DNA from: Pseudooceanicola pacificus
Lineage (GTDB): Bacteria; Pseudomonadota; Alphaproteobacteria; Rhodobacterales; Rhodobacteraceae
Direction: 5' to 3'
Length of the DNA: 64,000 bases
NCBI RefSeq assembly: GCF_009789075.1
Contig: NZ_WNXQ01000005.1
Location: forward strand, 1-64,000
Shown: in pieces, positions 1 through 9,297 of the stretch
Layout: every line of letters starts with the position of its first letter
Numbering within the stretch: the stretch's first letter is position 1
Translations under genes and position numbers: made by a program
The notes under the pieces: generated by a model
The model's input: only the letters and a program-made list of their open reading frames with translations
Told to the model about the DNA's origin: nothing
Databases searched by the model: none

Positions 1-114
1 AAGTTCGAAGTCGAGCTGATCGCCCCGATCGCGATGGAAGAGAAGCTGCGCTTCGCCATCCGTGAAGGCGGCCGGACCGTCGGCTCGGGCGTGGTCTCCA
101 AGATCCTGAAGTAA
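1..114 (+). CDS. tuf: Elongation factor Tu, C-terminal end (partial)
   Basis: The first 38 codons read in frame 1 end at a TAA at 112-114. They encode the last 37 residues of EF-Tu, including the very conserved segment [15 protein letters not shown] and the lysine-rich end. EF-Tu delivers aminoacyl-tRNA to the ribosome as a GTP complex; only part of its third (beta-barrel) domain is visible. The 5' end lies outside the window. The position directly before rpsJ is the usual bacterial str-S10 arrangement. Terminator-like hairpins separate tuf from rpsJ, so the two are probably only partly co-transcribed. Confidence 0.97.
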   Translation, partial: KFEVELIAPIAMEEKLRFAIREGGRTVGSGVVSKILK

Positions 115-152
115 GACGCGGCTCGCACGGCGAACCCGTCTGGTCAAGAAAG

Positions 153-249
153 GGGCGGCCCCCGGGCCGCCCGTCCCGCCCCGCACCCCGGGGCAGCAAT
201 AACAGGGCAGGACAGCCCGAAAGGGCCCCGGACCAATCCGGGGCCGTTT
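153..249 (+). terminator. Hairpins between tuf and rpsJ
   Basis: There are two strong GC hairpins. The first has arms GGGCGGCC (153-160) and GGCCGCCC (165-172) with no T-run. The second has arms GGCCCCGGA (224-232) and TCCGGGGCC (237-245), a CCAA loop, and ends in GTTT. The second looks like a rho-independent terminator for tuf. The S10 operon promoter would then lie in 250-330, although no clear -35/-10 pair could be picked by eye. Confidence 0.65.
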
Positions 250-339
250 CGCCAGTCCCGCCCGAAGCGGGTTCGACGAGGGGGCCGGGTGGTCCGGCTT
301 CCTCCTCTCAACTCAAACGCCGAAGAAGGCTGAATTGAC

Positions 340-648
340 ATGTCAGGCCAAACCATCCGCATCCGGCTGAAGGCATTCGATTACCGCGTGCTGGACGCCA
401 GCACGCAGGAAATCGTGAACACGGCAAAGCGCACCGGCGCCCAGGTCCGTGGCCCGATCCCGCTGCCGAACAAGATCGAGAAGTTCACGGTTCTCCGTGG
501 CCCCCACATCGACAAGAAATCCCGCGACCAGTTCGAGATCCGCACCCACAAGCGGCTGCTCGATATCGTGGAACCGACCCCGCAGACGGTGGACGCGCTG
601 ATGAAGCTCGACCTCGCCGCCGGCGTGGATGTCGAGATCAAGGTGTAA
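340..648 (+). CDS. rpsJ: 30S ribosomal protein S10
   Basis: A 102-residue protein, normal length for S10. It has the family segments [14 protein letters not shown] near the N-terminus, [19 protein letters not shown] in the middle and RTHKRLLDI near residue 70. S10 sits in the 30S head and also acts as NusE in antitermination. It is the first gene of the S10 operon. The next gene, rplC, starts 13 bases downstream behind an AAGGAGG ribosome binding site. Confidence 0.98.
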   Translation: MSGQTIRIRLKAFDYRVLDASTQEIVNTAKRTGAQVRGPIPLPNKIEKFTVLRGPHIDKKSRDQFEIRTHKRLLDIVEPTPQTVDALMKLDLAAGVDVEIKV

Positions 649-661
649 GGAGGGTCCACTG

Positions 662-1534
662 ATGCTCCGTTCCGGAATCATCGCCAAGAAGGTGGGCATG
701 ACCCGCCTGTTCATGGAAGACGGCAAGCAGGTCCCCGTGACCGTGCTGCAGCTCGACGGCCTGCAGGTCGTGGCGCAGCGCACCGCCGATGCCCATGGCT
801 ATACCGCCGTTCAGCTGGGCGCAGGCTCGGCCAAGGCGAAACGCACCAGCCAGGCCATGCGCGGCCATTTTGCCGCCGCCAAGGTCGAACCCAAGCGCAA
901 GGTCGCGGAATTCCGCGTCGACCCCGACAACCTGATCGCGGTCGGCGAGGAGATCACCGCCGACCATTACTTCGAAGGTCAGTTCGTCGACGTGTCGGGC
1001 ACCTCGATCGGTAAAGGTTTTGCCGGTTCGATGAAGCGGCACAACTTCGGCGGTCTGCGCGCCTCGCACGGCGTGTCGATCTCGCACCGTTCGCACGGTT
1101 CGACCGGCCAGTGTCAGGACCCCGGCAAGGTGTTCAAGGGCAAGAAGATGGCAGGCCACATGGGCGCAGCCCGCGTGACCACCCAGAACCTGCAGGTTGT
1201 GCGCACCGACAGCGAGCGCGGCCTGATCATGGTCAAGGGCGCCGTCCCCGGTTCGAAAGGTGGCTGGGTCACGGTGAAGGACGCCGTGAAGAAGCCGTTC
1301 CCCGAGAACGCGATCCTGCCCGCCGCGCTGAAATCCGCCGCCGAGGAAGCCCGCAAGGCAGCCGAGGAGGCCGCAGCTGCAGCCGAAGCCGAAGCCAAGG
1401 CAGCCGAGGAAGCCGCCGCCGCCGAGCAGGCCGCCGCCGAGGAAGCCGCGCTGAAGGAAGCCGAAGCGTCGATCGAGGCTGACAAGTCCGATGACGGCGC
1501 CGCCGCACCCGAGAAGAAGGAAGGCGAAGAATGA
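662..1534 (+). CDS. rplC: 50S ribosomal protein L3 with long Ala/Glu-rich tail
   Basis: The protein has 290 residues. The first ~215 are ordinary L3 ([15 protein letters not shown] at the start; the [10 protein letters not shown] and [10 protein letters not shown] segments of the central extension). L3 binds 23S rRNA domain VI and is an early 50S assembly protein. After about residue 220 comes ~70 residues almost wholly Ala, Glu and Lys, ending GEE, which is predicted helical or disordered. The usual length is ~205-215, so this is a lineage-type extension. The start at 662 is fixed by AAGGAGG just upstream; an in-frame upstream ATG at 629 lies inside rpsJ and is unlikely. The stop overlaps the rplD start (ATGA). 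Confidence 0.97.
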   Translation: MLRSGIIAKKVGMTRLFMEDGKQVPVTVLQLDGLQVVAQRTADAHGYTAVQLGAGSAKAKRTSQAMRGHFAAAKVEPKRKVAEFRVDPDNLIAVGEEITADHYFEGQFVDVSGTSIGKGFAGSMKRHNFGGLRASHGVSISHRSHGSTGQCQDPGKVFKGKKMAGHMGAARVTTQNLQVVRTDSERGLIMVKGAVPGSKGGWVTVKDAVKKPFPENAILPAALKSAAEEARKAAEEAAAAAEAEAKAAEEAAAAEQAAAEEAALKEAEASIEADKSDDGAAAPEKKEGEE

Positions 1535-2148
1535 AACTCGACGTGATCAACCTGGACGGCTCCGCAGCCGGTTCCGTCGATCTCGGCGACGAGATCTTCG
1601 GCCTGGAGCCGCGTGCGGACATTCTGCACCGCGTGGTCCGCTGGCAGCGCAACAAGGCGCAGGCCGGCACCCACAAGGTGCTGACCAAGTCCGAAGTCAG
1701 CTACTCGACCAAGAAGATCTATCGCCAGAAGGGCACCGGCGGCGCACGCCACGGGTCCAAGAAGGCCCCGATCTTCCGTCACGGCGGCGTCTACAAGGGC
1801 CCGACCCCGCGCAGCCACGGCCATGACCTGCCGAAGAAATTCCGCAAGCTGGGCCTGAAGCACGCGCTGTCGGCCAAGGTCAAGGAAGGCTCGCTGGTCA
1901 TCATCGAGTCCGCCGAGTCCGAGGGCAAGACCGCCGCGCTGGCCAAGCAGGTCAAGAGCCTGGGCTGGAAGCGCGCGCTGATCATCGACGGCGCAACCGT
2001 GAACGAGGGCTTTGCCCGCGCCGCGGCCAACATCGAAGGCCTGGATGTCCTGCCCTCGATGGGCGCGAACGTCTATGACATCCTCAAGCGTGACACCCTG
2101 GTGCTCACCAAGGCGGGTGTCGAAGCACTGGAGGCTCGACTGAAATGA
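1531..2148 (+). CDS. rplD: 50S ribosomal protein L4
   Basis: The 205-residue L4/L1e family protein carries the conserved loop segment [15 protein letters not shown] (about residues 60-75), which reaches into the peptide exit tunnel. Its start overlaps the rplC stop and its own stop overlaps the rplW start, so the three are translationally coupled. In E. coli L4 represses its own operon through the S10 leader. Whether this holds here cannot be seen; no comparable leader was identified upstream of rpsJ. Confidence 0.98.
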   Translation: MKLDVINLDGSAAGSVDLGDEIFGLEPRADILHRVVRWQRNKAQAGTHKVLTKSEVSYSTKKIYRQKGTGGARHGSKKAPIFRHGGVYKGPTPRSHGHDLPKKFRKLGLKHALSAKVKEGSLVIIESAESEGKTAALAKQVKSLGWKRALIIDGATVNEGFARAAANIEGLDVLPSMGANVYDILKRDTLVLTKAGVEALEARLK

Positions 2149-2441
2149 GCGCGAAGGCAGAACATTACGACGTGATCCGCAAGCCGGTCATCACCGAAAA
2201 GGCGACCATGGCATCCGATGCCAACGCGGTTGTCTTCGAAGTGGCGATCGACGCGAACAAGCCGCAGATCAAGGAGGCCGTCGAGGCCCTCTTCAATGTC
2301 AAGGTGAAGGCCGTGAACACGACCATCACCAAGGGCAAGGTCAAACGCTTCCGCGGCCAGCTCGGCTCGCGCAAGGACGTCAAGAAGGCCTATGTGACCC
2401 TCGAAGAGGGCAACACGATCGACGTGACCACCGGTCTCTGA
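2145..2441 (+). CDS. rplW: 50S ribosomal protein L23
   Basis: The 98-residue L23 starts with the family pattern [14 protein letters not shown] and has the conserved [27 protein letters not shown] region in two parts around residues 58-85. L23 lies at the exit of the peptide tunnel and is the docking point for trigger factor and SRP. It is the last gene of the first half of the operon; a strong terminator starts 21 bases after the stop codon. In most bacteria rplB follows directly, but here it is over 1.1 kb away. Confidence 0.98.
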   Translation: MSAKAEHYDVIRKPVITEKATMASDANAVVFEVAIDANKPQIKEAVEALFNVKVKAVNTTITKGKVKRFRGQLGSRKDVKKAYVTLEEGNTIDVTTGL

Positions 2442-2461
2442 GATCGCCTTTGTCGGCATCG

Positions 2462-2494
2462 AAAGGCCCCCGCGGATCGCGGGGGCCTTTTCTG
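2462..2494 (+). terminator. Rho-independent terminator after rplW
   Basis: A perfect 13-bp stem (arms at 2462-2474 and 2478-2490, loop GAT) runs from AAAGGCCCCC to GGGGGCCTTT and is followed by TTCTGTTT. Because it also has A's on the left, it can stop transcription from both sides. It therefore serves rplW and the opposite-strand gene at 2507-3163. Confidence 0.9.
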
Positions 2495-2506
2495 TTTCGG
2501 GGGGTG

Positions 2507-3163
2507 TCAGGCCACGGGTTCTGGGATCGTCATGACGTCGGGCATGACGTGATGGACGTGCCGCATCAGGTCCTTTGCGCCGGTCAGGCCCAGTGCGTAA
2601 TTCGCCGCGGCGAACATCGCATCCCAGGTTTCTCCGGCGGCCGGGCCGTTCATTTCGGTGTCGTTGAGGAAGCTGACAAAGAGCAGTTTCGCGTCGATGC
2701 CCTGTGACCTGAGCCACCACAGAAACGCAACGCGGTTGGCATATTGATAATAGATCCGGGTCCAGTCGCAGGGGGCGGCAATGCCCAGGTCGGCCTGAAC
2801 CATGCCAAAGGCGGTGGCGATCTGTGCCCGTGACTCGGGGCCGGCCTGGGTGGCGGGCGAGAGGAACTCGCGCACATGGGCCTTGGCCTCGACCAGCACG
2901 GGCGCGGAACCGATCGTGCCGAGCGCATCCCATTGCGGCCCTCGCTGCGGCCAGAACTCTTTCAGGGGCGCCGTCAGGTGCGCCAGACCGAGGCGTTCCA
3001 GAAACGCGCCGTCGCGATATTCGGCGTAGTCATCCGAGGCGAGCGGAGACAGCCAGGCGATCTGGGGCAATCCGGCGGGTTGAAGCAGGTGAGGGGTTTC
3101 GTTTACGGCGAGCTGTAGCCATTTGAGGCTGCCGCGATTGCCTTTTGGCTGGATGACACGCAT
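2507..3163 (-). CDS. Unknown protein within the S10 operon, possible PD-(D/E)XK-like fold
   Basis: The 218-residue protein has no signal peptide or membrane segment. I chose the ATG at 3163 because GAGGAAAAC precedes it; an upstream ATG at 3199 lacks a site. Residues ~76-100 contain WDALG followed by APVLVEAKAHVREF. This Asp...ExK spacing resembles the core of PD-(D/E)XK nuclease-fold proteins, but that assignment is inference only. The C-terminal half is rich in aromatic residues (RIYYQYANRVAFLWWL). It lies antisense to the flanking ribosomal genes, bounded by a bidirectional terminator on its 3' side and the rplB leader on its 5' side. I do not recognise a named family. Confidence 0.7.
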   Translation of the reverse strand: MRVIQPKGNRGSLKWLQLAVNETPHLLQPAGLPQIAWLSPLASDDYAEYRDGAFLERLGLAHLTAPLKEFWPQRGPQWDALGTIGSAPVLVEAKAHVREFLSPATQAGPESRAQIATAFGMVQADLGIAAPCDWTRIYYQYANRVAFLWWLRSQGIDAKLLFVSFLNDTEMNGPAAGETWDAMFAAANYALGLTGAKDLMRHVHHVMPDVMTIPEPVA

Positions 3164-3199
3164 GTTTTCCTCGGCTTGTCTGGGTGATCCATAATGCAT

Positions 3200-3554
3200 T
3201 TCGAAGCTTGGGCGGCAACTTGGGCAAGGGGGTGGCAGGCGCAGCGGCGCGACAGGTCATTTCCGTGGCATTGCATGGTTCCGGGCCCTTGACCTGCTAC
3301 CACCCATCCCGTACACGACCCCATCCGCAAGGCCCCGGATTCGTCCGGGGCTCTGCTTTTGCGGTCCATCGTGACCGCAGCCCCAGGGTCTGACCCCGGG
3401 GCAGGGTGGCCAGGAGGTCCCGGATCATGTCCGGGACACGGGGCCACCGCTCTAGCCGGGGACCTTCGGGGCCCTATACATCCGGTCACCTTCGGGGGGC
3501 CTTAAACATAGCCGGGCGCAAACGCCTGGCACTGCTAAACGGAAGACAGAAAGC
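3200..3554. promoter_or_regulatory. Hairpin-rich leader upstream of rplB
   Basis: This 355-bp stretch has no gene. It must hold the promoter for rplB-rplP and the divergent promoter for the 2507-3163 gene. It contains at least three strong inverted repeats: GCCCCGGA/TCCGGGGC at 3332-3351 followed by TCTGCTTTT, an 11-bp pair with one mismatch at 3380-3402, and GTCCCGGA/TCCGGGAC at 3417-3437. A direct repeat of ACCTTCGGGG occurs at 3462 and 3488. The first hairpin looks like a terminator pointing at rplB. Together they suggest attenuation or r-protein feedback, which is inference. Confidence 0.55.
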
Positions 3555-4394
3555 ATGGCACTCAAGTCGTATAAGCCGACGACGCCGGGCCAGCGCGGGC
3601 TGGTGCTGATCGACCGTTCGGAGCTCTGGAAAGGACGCCCCGTCAAAGCCCTCACCGAGGGTCTGACGAAGAACGGCGGCCGGAACAACACCGGACGGAT
3701 CACGATGCGCCGCAAGGGCGGCGGGGCGAAACGCCTCTATCGGATCGTCGATTTCAAACGCACCAAGTACGACGTGGACGGTATCGTTGTCCGGATCGAA
3801 TATGACCCGAACCGCACCGCCTTCATCGCGCTGATCCAGTACAACGATGGCGAGCAGGCCTATATCCTGGCCCCGCAGCGCCTCGGCATCGGTGACAAGG
3901 TCGTCGCCGGCCAGAAGGTCGACATCAAGCCGGGCAACGCGATGCCCTTCAGCGGCATGCCGATCGGCACCATCGTCCACAACATCGAGCTGAAGCCCGG
4001 CAAGGGCGGCCAGATCGCACGCGCCGCGGGCACCTATGCCCAGTTCGTCGGCCGCGATGGCGGCTACGCGCAGATCCGCCTGTCCTCGGGCGAGCTGCGG
4101 ATGGTGCGCCAGGAATGCATGGCCACCGTCGGCGCCGTGTCGAACCCCGACAACAGCAACCAGAACTACGGCAAGGCCGGCCGCATGCGCCACAAGGGCA
4201 TCCGCCCGAGCGTCCGCGGTGTCGTCATGAACCCGATCGACCACCCCCACGGCGGTGGTGAAGGCCGGACCTCGGGTGGTCGTCACCCGGTCACGCCCTG
4301 GGGCAAGCCGACCAAGGGTGCCAAGACCCGTAAGAACAAGGCGACGGACAAGTATATCGTCCGCTCGCGTCACGCTCGCAAGAAGGGCCGTTAA
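3555..4394 (+). CDS. rplB: 50S ribosomal protein L2
   Basis: The 279-residue L2 starts [15 protein letters not shown] and has the conserved [16 protein letters not shown] (about residues 37-52). The C-terminal signature [13 protein letters not shown] carries the histidine important for peptidyl-transferase centre integrity. The length is normal. It starts a second transcription block of the S10 operon after a long structured leader. rpsS follows after 3 bases, so the genes from here to rplP are tightly packed. Confidence 0.98.
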   Translation: MALKSYKPTTPGQRGLVLIDRSELWKGRPVKALTEGLTKNGGRNNTGRITMRRKGGGAKRLYRIVDFKRTKYDVDGIVVRIEYDPNRTAFIALIQYNDGEQAYILAPQRLGIGDKVVAGQKVDIKPGNAMPFSGMPIGTIVHNIELKPGKGGQIARAAGTYAQFVGRDGGYAQIRLSSGELRMVRQECMATVGAVSNPDNSNQNYGKAGRMRHKGIRPSVRGVVMNPIDHPHGGGEGRTSGGRHPVTPWGKPTKGAKTRKNKATDKYIVRSRHARKKGR

Positions 4395-4397
4395 GAC

Positions 4398-4676
4398 ATG
4401 GGACGTTCTGTTTGGAAGGGCCCCTTCGTCGACGCTTATGTGCTGAAGAAAGCCGAAGCCTCGCGCGAGTCGGGCCGCAATGAAGTCATCAAGATCTGGT
4501 CGCGCCGCTCGACGATCCTGCCCCAGTTCGTGGGCCTGACGTTTGGCGTCTACAACGGCCAGAAGCATATCCCCGTCAACGTCTCCGAGGACATGATCGG
4601 TCAGAAGTTCGGTGAGTACTCGCCGACGCGGACCTATTATGGCCATGCGGCTGACAAGAAAGCGAAGCGGAAGTAA
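4398..4676 (+). CDS. rpsS: 30S ribosomal protein S19
   Basis: The 92-residue S19 begins [18 protein letters not shown] and carries the conserved [20 protein letters not shown] and [19 protein letters not shown] segments. It sits in the 30S head, near the A-site finger contact. Only 3 bases separate it from both rplB and rplV, consistent with translational coupling in one mRNA. Confidence 0.98.
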   Translation: MGRSVWKGPFVDAYVLKKAEASRESGRNEVIKIWSRRSTILPQFVGLTFGVYNGQKHIPVNVSEDMIGQKFGEYSPTRTYYGHAADKKAKRK

Positions 4677-4679
4677 GTC

Positions 4680-5060
4680 ATGGGCAAGGACAAGAACCCC
4701 CGCCGCGTGGCTGACAACGAAGCGATGGCCAAGACCCGCATGCTTCGCACCAGCCCGCAGAAACTGAACCTGGTCGCCGCGATGATCCGTGGCAAGAAGG
4801 TGGAAAAGGCCCTGACGGACCTGACCTTCTCGAAGAAGCGGATCGCCGAGGACGTGAAGAAATGCCTTCAGTCCGCCATCGCGAACGCCGAGAACAACCA
4901 CAACCTGGATGTGGATGAACTCGTCGTGGCCGAGGCCTACGTTGGCAAGAACCTGACGATGAAGCGCGGCCGTCCCCGGGCACGTGGCCGGTATGGCCGG
5001 ATCATCAAACCGTTCAGCGAACTCACCATCAAGGTGCGTCAGATCGAGGAGCAAGCCTGA
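4680..5060 (+). CDS. rplV: 50S ribosomal protein L22
   Basis: The 126-residue L22 has the [23 protein letters not shown] region (residues ~21-43) and the tunnel-loop segment [13 protein letters not shown] near residues 97-109. The basic beta-hairpin lines the exit tunnel and is the site of macrolide-resistance changes in other bacteria. Nothing unusual in the loop is visible. The stop TGA overlaps the rpsC ATG by one base (TGATG). Confidence 0.98.
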   Translation: MGKDKNPRRVADNEAMAKTRMLRTSPQKLNLVAAMIRGKKVEKALTDLTFSKKRIAEDVKKCLQSAIANAENNHNLDVDELVVAEAYVGKNLTMKRGRPRARGRYGRIIKPFSELTIKVRQIEEQA

Positions 5061-5776
5061 TGGGTCAGAAAGTCAATCCGATCGGCATGCGCCTGCAGGT
5101 GAACCGCACCTGGGACAGCCGCTGGTACGCCGACACCAAGGATTACGGTGATCTTCTGCTGGAAGACATCCGCATCCGTGAGTTCATCGCCAAGGAATGC
5201 AAGCAGGCCGGCGTGGCCCGCGTGATCATCGAGCGTCCGCACAAGAAGTGCCGCGTCACGATCCACACGGCCCGTCCCGGTGTCATCATCGGCAAGAAAG
5301 GCGCGGACATCGAGACGCTGCGCAAGAAGCTGGCGAAGATGACCGACAGCGAGCTGCACCTGAACATCGTCGAAGTCCGCAAGCCGGAACTTGACGCCCA
5401 GCTGGTCGGCGAGTCCATCGCGCAGCAGCTGGAACGCCGGGTCAGCTTCCGTCGCGCGATGAAACGTGCCGTGCAGAACGCCATGCGCATGGGGGCCCTG
5501 GGTATCCGGGTCAACGTCGCGGGCCGTCTGGGCGGTGCCGAAATCGCACGGACCGAATGGTATCGCGAGGGCCGTGTGCCCCTGCACACCCTGCGGGCCG
5601 ACATCGACTATGCGCACTCCGAAGCCACGACGCCCTACGGCATCATCGGCATCAAGGTCTGGATCTTCAAAGGCGAGATCATGGAGCATGATCCGTCGGC
5701 ACGCGACCGGAAGGCGCAGGAGCTTCAGGACGGTCCGGCCCCCCGCGGTGCGGGCGGCGGTCGTCGCGACCGGTAA
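5060..5776 (+). CDS. rpsC: 30S ribosomal protein S3
   Basis: The 238-residue S3 starts [24 protein letters not shown]. It has a type-2 KH domain (around [31 protein letters not shown], residues ~55-90, including the GKKG loop) and the C-terminal segment [29 protein letters not shown] in the RNA-binding half. S3 forms the mRNA entry site with S4 and S5. The tail ends in a short Gly/Arg/Pro-rich stretch. rplP follows 12 bases after the stop behind AAGGAGA. Confidence 0.98.
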   Translation: MGQKVNPIGMRLQVNRTWDSRWYADTKDYGDLLLEDIRIREFIAKECKQAGVARVIIERPHKKCRVTIHTARPGVIIGKKGADIETLRKKLAKMTDSELHLNIVEVRKPELDAQLVGESIAQQLERRVSFRRAMKRAVQNAMRMGALGIRVNVAGRLGGAEIARTEWYREGRVPLHTLRADIDYAHSEATTPYGIIGIKVWIFKGEIMEHDPSARDRKAQELQDGPAPRGAGGGRRDR

Positions 5777-5788
5777 GGAGACAGAAAA

Positions 5789-6202
5789 ATGCTTCAACCG
5801 AAACGCACGAAATTCCGCAAGCAGTTCAAGGGGCGCATTCATGGCGTCGCCAAGGGCGGCTCGGACCTCAACTTCGGCACCTATGGCCTCAAGGCCACGG
5901 AGCCCGAGCGCGTGACCGCACGTCAGATCGAGGCAGCACGCCGCGCCCTGACCCGTCACATGAAGCGTCAGGGCCGTGTCTGGATCCGGATTTTCCCGGA
6001 TACCCCGGTCACGTCGAAGCCCACCGAGGTTCGGATGGGTAAAGGTAAAGGCTCCGTCGATTACTGGGCCTGCAAGGTCAAGCCGGGCCGCATCATGTTC
6101 GAGATCGACGGCGTGGGCGAGGATATCGCCCGCGAAGCGCTGCGCCTCGCCTCGATGAAGCTGCCGGTCAAGACCCGCGTCGTGGTCCGCGAGGACTGGT
6201 AA
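5789..6202 (+). CDS. rplP: 50S ribosomal protein L16
   Basis: The 137-residue L16 begins [16 protein letters not shown] and carries [27 protein letters not shown] and the [22 protein letters not shown] region, split here for reading. L16 contacts the A-site tRNA and helps 50S maturation. Normally rpmC and rpsQ follow. Here a terminator follows 71 bases later, and no further ribosomal protein gene appears in the remaining 58 kb. Confidence 0.98.
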   Translation: MLQPKRTKFRKQFKGRIHGVAKGGSDLNFGTYGLKATEPERVTARQIEAARRALTRHMKRQGRVWIRIFPDTPVTSKPTEVRMGKGKGSVDYWACKVKPGRIMFEIDGVGEDIAREALRLASMKLPVKTRVVVREDW

Positions 6203-6272
6203 CCGGCGGGTCTGCCGCCGCCCGAAACAGTGACGACGGCGGCAAGGCAGCAGACGGAACAGAATTGATGGG

Positions 6273-6300
6273 AAGGGCGGGGATCATCCCCGCCCTTTTC
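6273..6300 (+). terminator. Rho-independent terminator after rplP
   Basis: A stem with arms AAGGGCGGGGAT (6273-6284) and ATCCCCGCCCTT (6286-6297) is followed by TTC. It closes the ribosomal protein block and separates it from the secreted protein gene at 6384. Confidence 0.85.
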
Positions 6301-6383
6301 GCGTTCCGCGCTGGTGTCATGTCATCGCCAAGCGGCGCGCGGTATCTTTCGACACCCGGCCCGGAGGCGGCTAACCTGCCGGT

Positions 6384-7115
6384 ATGCATGCTTTGAACAC
6401 CCGAACCCCGCTGACCGGCCTGACGCTCCTGCTGGGCGCGATCGTCCTGGCCTGTGGCCTCGCCCGTCCGGCGCAGGCGACCCCGCTGAACGACTGGTCG
6501 ATTTCCTGCTCGGTCGATGCGGGGGCAATCACCCGGAAGGGCAAGGTCTGGACCTTCCGGCCCAGCACCAACAGATGCCCCGGCGGCACCTTCGGGCAGC
6601 GGGCCGAGATCAAGACCAGGGAGATCGCGCCCACGCACCGCGGCGACTATGTCTTCGAGACAACGGTCCGGATGCAAAGCCCCGCGCGCGAGCGGTTCGA
6701 CATTTTCCAGATCCACGACGGGCGCAATGGCTGTGCCCCGCCGCTGAAGGTCGAGGTCCTGCCCGACGGGCGACTGTCCTTCGACAGCGCCTACAAGGTC
6801 GGCACGGCGCCCGGGAACACCTGCGTACCGGTTCGGGCGCTGAACGGCGCTGTCTCGACCGGCCGCATCAGCCGGGACGGCACGCCGCATCGTTTGCAGA
6901 TCATCCTGTCCTTTGACGGAAAATCCGGGTTCCGGGTCTGGGTGACGCTCGACGGGCGGCAGGAACTGGCGGGCGCCTACAGCTTTGTCGAGGGGCGGAC
7001 TTATGCCCGGTCCAGGCACTTCTATTTCAAGCACGGGGTCTATTCGAAGACCATGTTCGACTACGAGATGCGCTCGACCGGCATGAAGGTGTCGAAGGTC
7101 CGCCTGGGGGGCTGA
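6384..7115 (+). CDS. Secreted polysaccharide lyase-like protein
   Basis: The 243-residue protein has a clear signal peptide: a basic start, a hydrophobic core TGLTLLLGAIVLACGLA and an AQA-type cleavage site near residue 32. The mature part has QRAEIKT (residues ~72-78) and HFYFKHGVYS (~218-227). This pattern resembles the beta-jelly-roll heparin/alginate lyase-like families (RAEI-like and YFK-GVY-like strands), and four cysteines could form disulfides in the periplasm. The assignment to that fold is moderate and the substrate is unknown. The start ATG at 6384 has only a weak ribosome binding site. It stands alone after the S10 terminator. Confidence 0.7.
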   Translation: MHALNTRTPLTGLTLLLGAIVLACGLARPAQATPLNDWSISCSVDAGAITRKGKVWTFRPSTNRCPGGTFGQRAEIKTREIAPTHRGDYVFETTVRMQSPARERFDIFQIHDGRNGCAPPLKVEVLPDGRLSFDSAYKVGTAPGNTCVPVRALNGAVSTGRISRDGTPHRLQIILSFDGKSGFRVWVTLDGRQELAGAYSFVEGRTYARSRHFYFKHGVYSKTMFDYEMRSTGMKVSKVRLGG

Positions 7116-7258
7116 GCCTCCGGCCCTTCCGCGCCTCTGGCCCCGGGGCATCCGGTCCTGTCCCGCGGGCAAGCGGGTGGAGATTTGCGCCGGGGCCTTT
7201 GCAAAGCACGGTGCCTGAGGGTAGGGGAGGCGGGCAACCCAGCCACCCCGAGGGCCCC

Positions 7259-7879
7259 ATGACCCGGATCAGATCGCTCTTTGCCACCCGACTTTACCAC
7301 GCACCCCTTTCGGCGCATGACCCCGCCATCGACGCGGCGGAACTGGAGGCCTCGTGCTATTCCATCGCCGAGGATGACGAGGCCGGCCAGCAGTGGTGCG
7401 AGGACAACGCCTATCCCGGCTACACCTCCTATGCCTCGCTGACCGATCTGCCCTGGCGCTTCCCGATCTTCGGCGATCTGGTGAGCGCGCTCGACGCCCA
7501 TGTCGCCAGCTTTGCCAAGGATCTCTGCTTTGACCTTGGCGACCGCGAGCTGAAGCTGGAGGACCTCTGGATCAACATCCTGCCAGAGGGCGGCACTCAT
7601 TCCAGCCATATCCATCCGCATTCCGTGATCTCGGGCACGACCTATGTCGCGATGCCCGAGGGCACCAGCGCGCTGAAGCTGGAGGACCCCCGCCTGCCGA
7701 TGATGATGGCCGCGCCCACCCGGGTAAAGGACGCGCGCGAAGAGCTGAAACCCTTCATCTACGTCACGCCCGCGGTTGGCGACGTGCTGCTGTGGGAAAG
7801 CTGGCTGCGCCACGAGGTGCCGATGAACATGTCCGAAGACGACCGGATATCGGTCAGCTTCAACTACCGCTGGGACTAA
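7259..7879 (+). CDS. TIGR02466 family protein, putative 2OG-Fe(II) oxygenase
   Basis: The 206-residue protein starts MTRIRSLFATRLYHAPL. The ATG at 7259 is preferred over one at 7199 because homologues begin there. The pattern HSSHIHPHSVISGTTYV (about residues 114-130), with histidines at 117, 119 and 121, and a distal WLRHEVPMN with His185 followed by Arg196 in DDRISVSFNYRW, fit the double-stranded beta-helix metal and 2-oxoglutarate binding arrangement (PF13759). The biological substrate of this family is not established. It converges with the amidase gene, overlapping it by 4 bases at the stop codons. Confidence 0.85.
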   Translation: MTRIRSLFATRLYHAPLSAHDPAIDAAELEASCYSIAEDDEAGQQWCEDNAYPGYTSYASLTDLPWRFPIFGDLVSALDAHVASFAKDLCFDLGDRELKLEDLWINILPEGGTHSSHIHPHSVISGTTYVAMPEGTSALKLEDPRLPMMMAAPTRVKDAREELKPFIYVTPAVGDVLLWESWLRHEVPMNMSEDDRISVSFNYRWD

Positions 7880-9294
7880 AGGCCCGGCGGGGTCAGATGC
7901 GCCCAGGGCCGGTCCTGTTCCACCGCGCCCGCCAGCGCCAGCAGGTTCATGTCGTCGTACCATTTCCCCACGAACTGGACCGAGGTGGGCAACCCGTCCC
8001 CGCCAAAGCCCGAGGGCACGGCCAGTGCCGGGTTGCCGGTCAGGTTGAACGGGTAACAATAGGGCGACATGCCCACGCGGGTCAGGCCGTTTTCCTCTCC
8101 GTTCACGATGACCTGGCCGTCCAGTGCCTCGAAATCGGCGGGCAGGGCGGTGCGGGTCAGGGTGGGGGTGACGATCACGTCGTAGCGGTCGAACAGCGTC
8201 TGGACACGGCGGTAGAGCCGGGTCCGCGCGATCTGCGCCTTGCGGTAATCGTCGGTGGAAAACGCCTTGCCGCGTTCGATGAAGCCTTTGTAGACCGGGT
8301 CCATCTGGTTGGCGAACTTGGCCAGATGCGGCCCGCCCGACACGGCGATATTGGCCTGGTACATGACCCGGCCCTGATATTCGATCCAGTCGATCCGCTC
8401 GGTCACGTCCTCGACATGCGCGCCGCGCGCGGCCAGCAGGTCCAGCACCGCGCGGGTGTTCGCCGCCACGTCGGGCGAGAGATGGGCGTTGTGGAACTTC
8501 TCGATATAGCCCACCCGCAGCCCGTGCAGCGAGGCGCCGCTGCGGGTGGCCACCGGCACCGGGGCCGCCAGCGACCAGGGATCCAGCGGGTCGGGCCCCC
8601 GGATCGCGTCGAGCATCAGCACCGCGTCCTCGACCGTGCGCGACAGCGGCCCGGCGGCGGCGTAGTTGAAGAAGGCATCGACAGCCTCCTCATAGGGGAA
8701 CAGGCCGGGCGAGGGCTTCAGCCCCAGGGTGCCGCAGGCGGCGGCGGGGATGCGGATCGACCCCGCGCCATCGGTGCCCAGGCCCAGCGGGCCGATCCCG
8801 GCGGCCACCGCGCAGGCCGCCCCGCCCGAGGACCCGCCGGCATAGCGCGATGTGTCCCACGGGTTGCGGGTGGTGCCGAAATGCGGCCCGTCGGTCTGGC
8901 CCTTGTGGCCGAATTCCGGCGTGTGGGACTTGGCAAAGACCACCGCGCCCGCCCTGCGCAAGCGCGTCACCAGCAGGTCGTCGGCATCGGGGATATTGCC
9001 CGCGTGGATCGCCGAGCCGTATTCGGTGGGGATCCCGGCGGTGCGGAACAGGTCCTTCACATGCACCGGCAGGCCGTGCAGCGGGCCAAGCGCCTCGCCC
9101 GTCATCAGGGCGGCCTCGGCGGCGCGGGCCTCAACCCGGGCGCGCTCGGCGGCGACATGGGCGAACGGGTTCAGCCGGTCGGCCTGCGCCTCGGCCCGGG
9201 CGAGCAGGGCGTCGAGGTAGTCCACCGGGGACATTTCGCGCCGTTTCATCATCGCCACGGCCTGGGCCGCGGTCAGCCATGCGGGATCGGTCAT
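7876..9294 (-). CDS. Amidase signature family hydrolase
   Basis: The 472-residue enzyme has the complete amidase-signature triad. Lys80 is in LPVHVKDLF, the cis-Ser155 is in [10 protein letters not shown], and the nucleophile Ser179 is in [11 protein letters not shown]. It hydrolyses C-N amide bonds; the substrate is not predictable from sequence. It has no signal peptide, so it is cytoplasmic. It is the last gene of the minus-strand peptide transporter operon, 3 bases after the ATPase gene, which suggests it acts on the imported compound. Confidence 0.93.
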   Translation of the reverse strand: MTDPAWLTAAQAVAMMKRREMSPVDYLDALLARAEAQADRLNPFAHVAAERARVEARAAEAALMTGEALGPLHGLPVHVKDLFRTAGIPTEYGSAIHAGNIPDADDLLVTRLRRAGAVVFAKSHTPEFGHKGQTDGPHFGTTRNPWDTSRYAGGSSGGAACAVAAGIGPLGLGTDGAGSIRIPAAACGTLGLKPSPGLFPYEEAVDAFFNYAAAGPLSRTVEDAVLMLDAIRGPDPLDPWSLAAPVPVATRSGASLHGLRVGYIEKFHNAHLSPDVAANTRAVLDLLAARGAHVEDVTERIDWIEYQGRVMYQANIAVSGGPHLAKFANQMDPVYKGFIERGKAFSTDDYRKAQIARTRLYRRVQTLFDRYDVIVTPTLTRTALPADFEALDGQVIVNGEENGLTRVGMSPYCYPFNLTGNPALAVPSGFGGDGLPTSVQFVGKWYDDMNLLALAGAVEQDRPWAHLTPPGL

Positions 9295-9297
9295 CGG

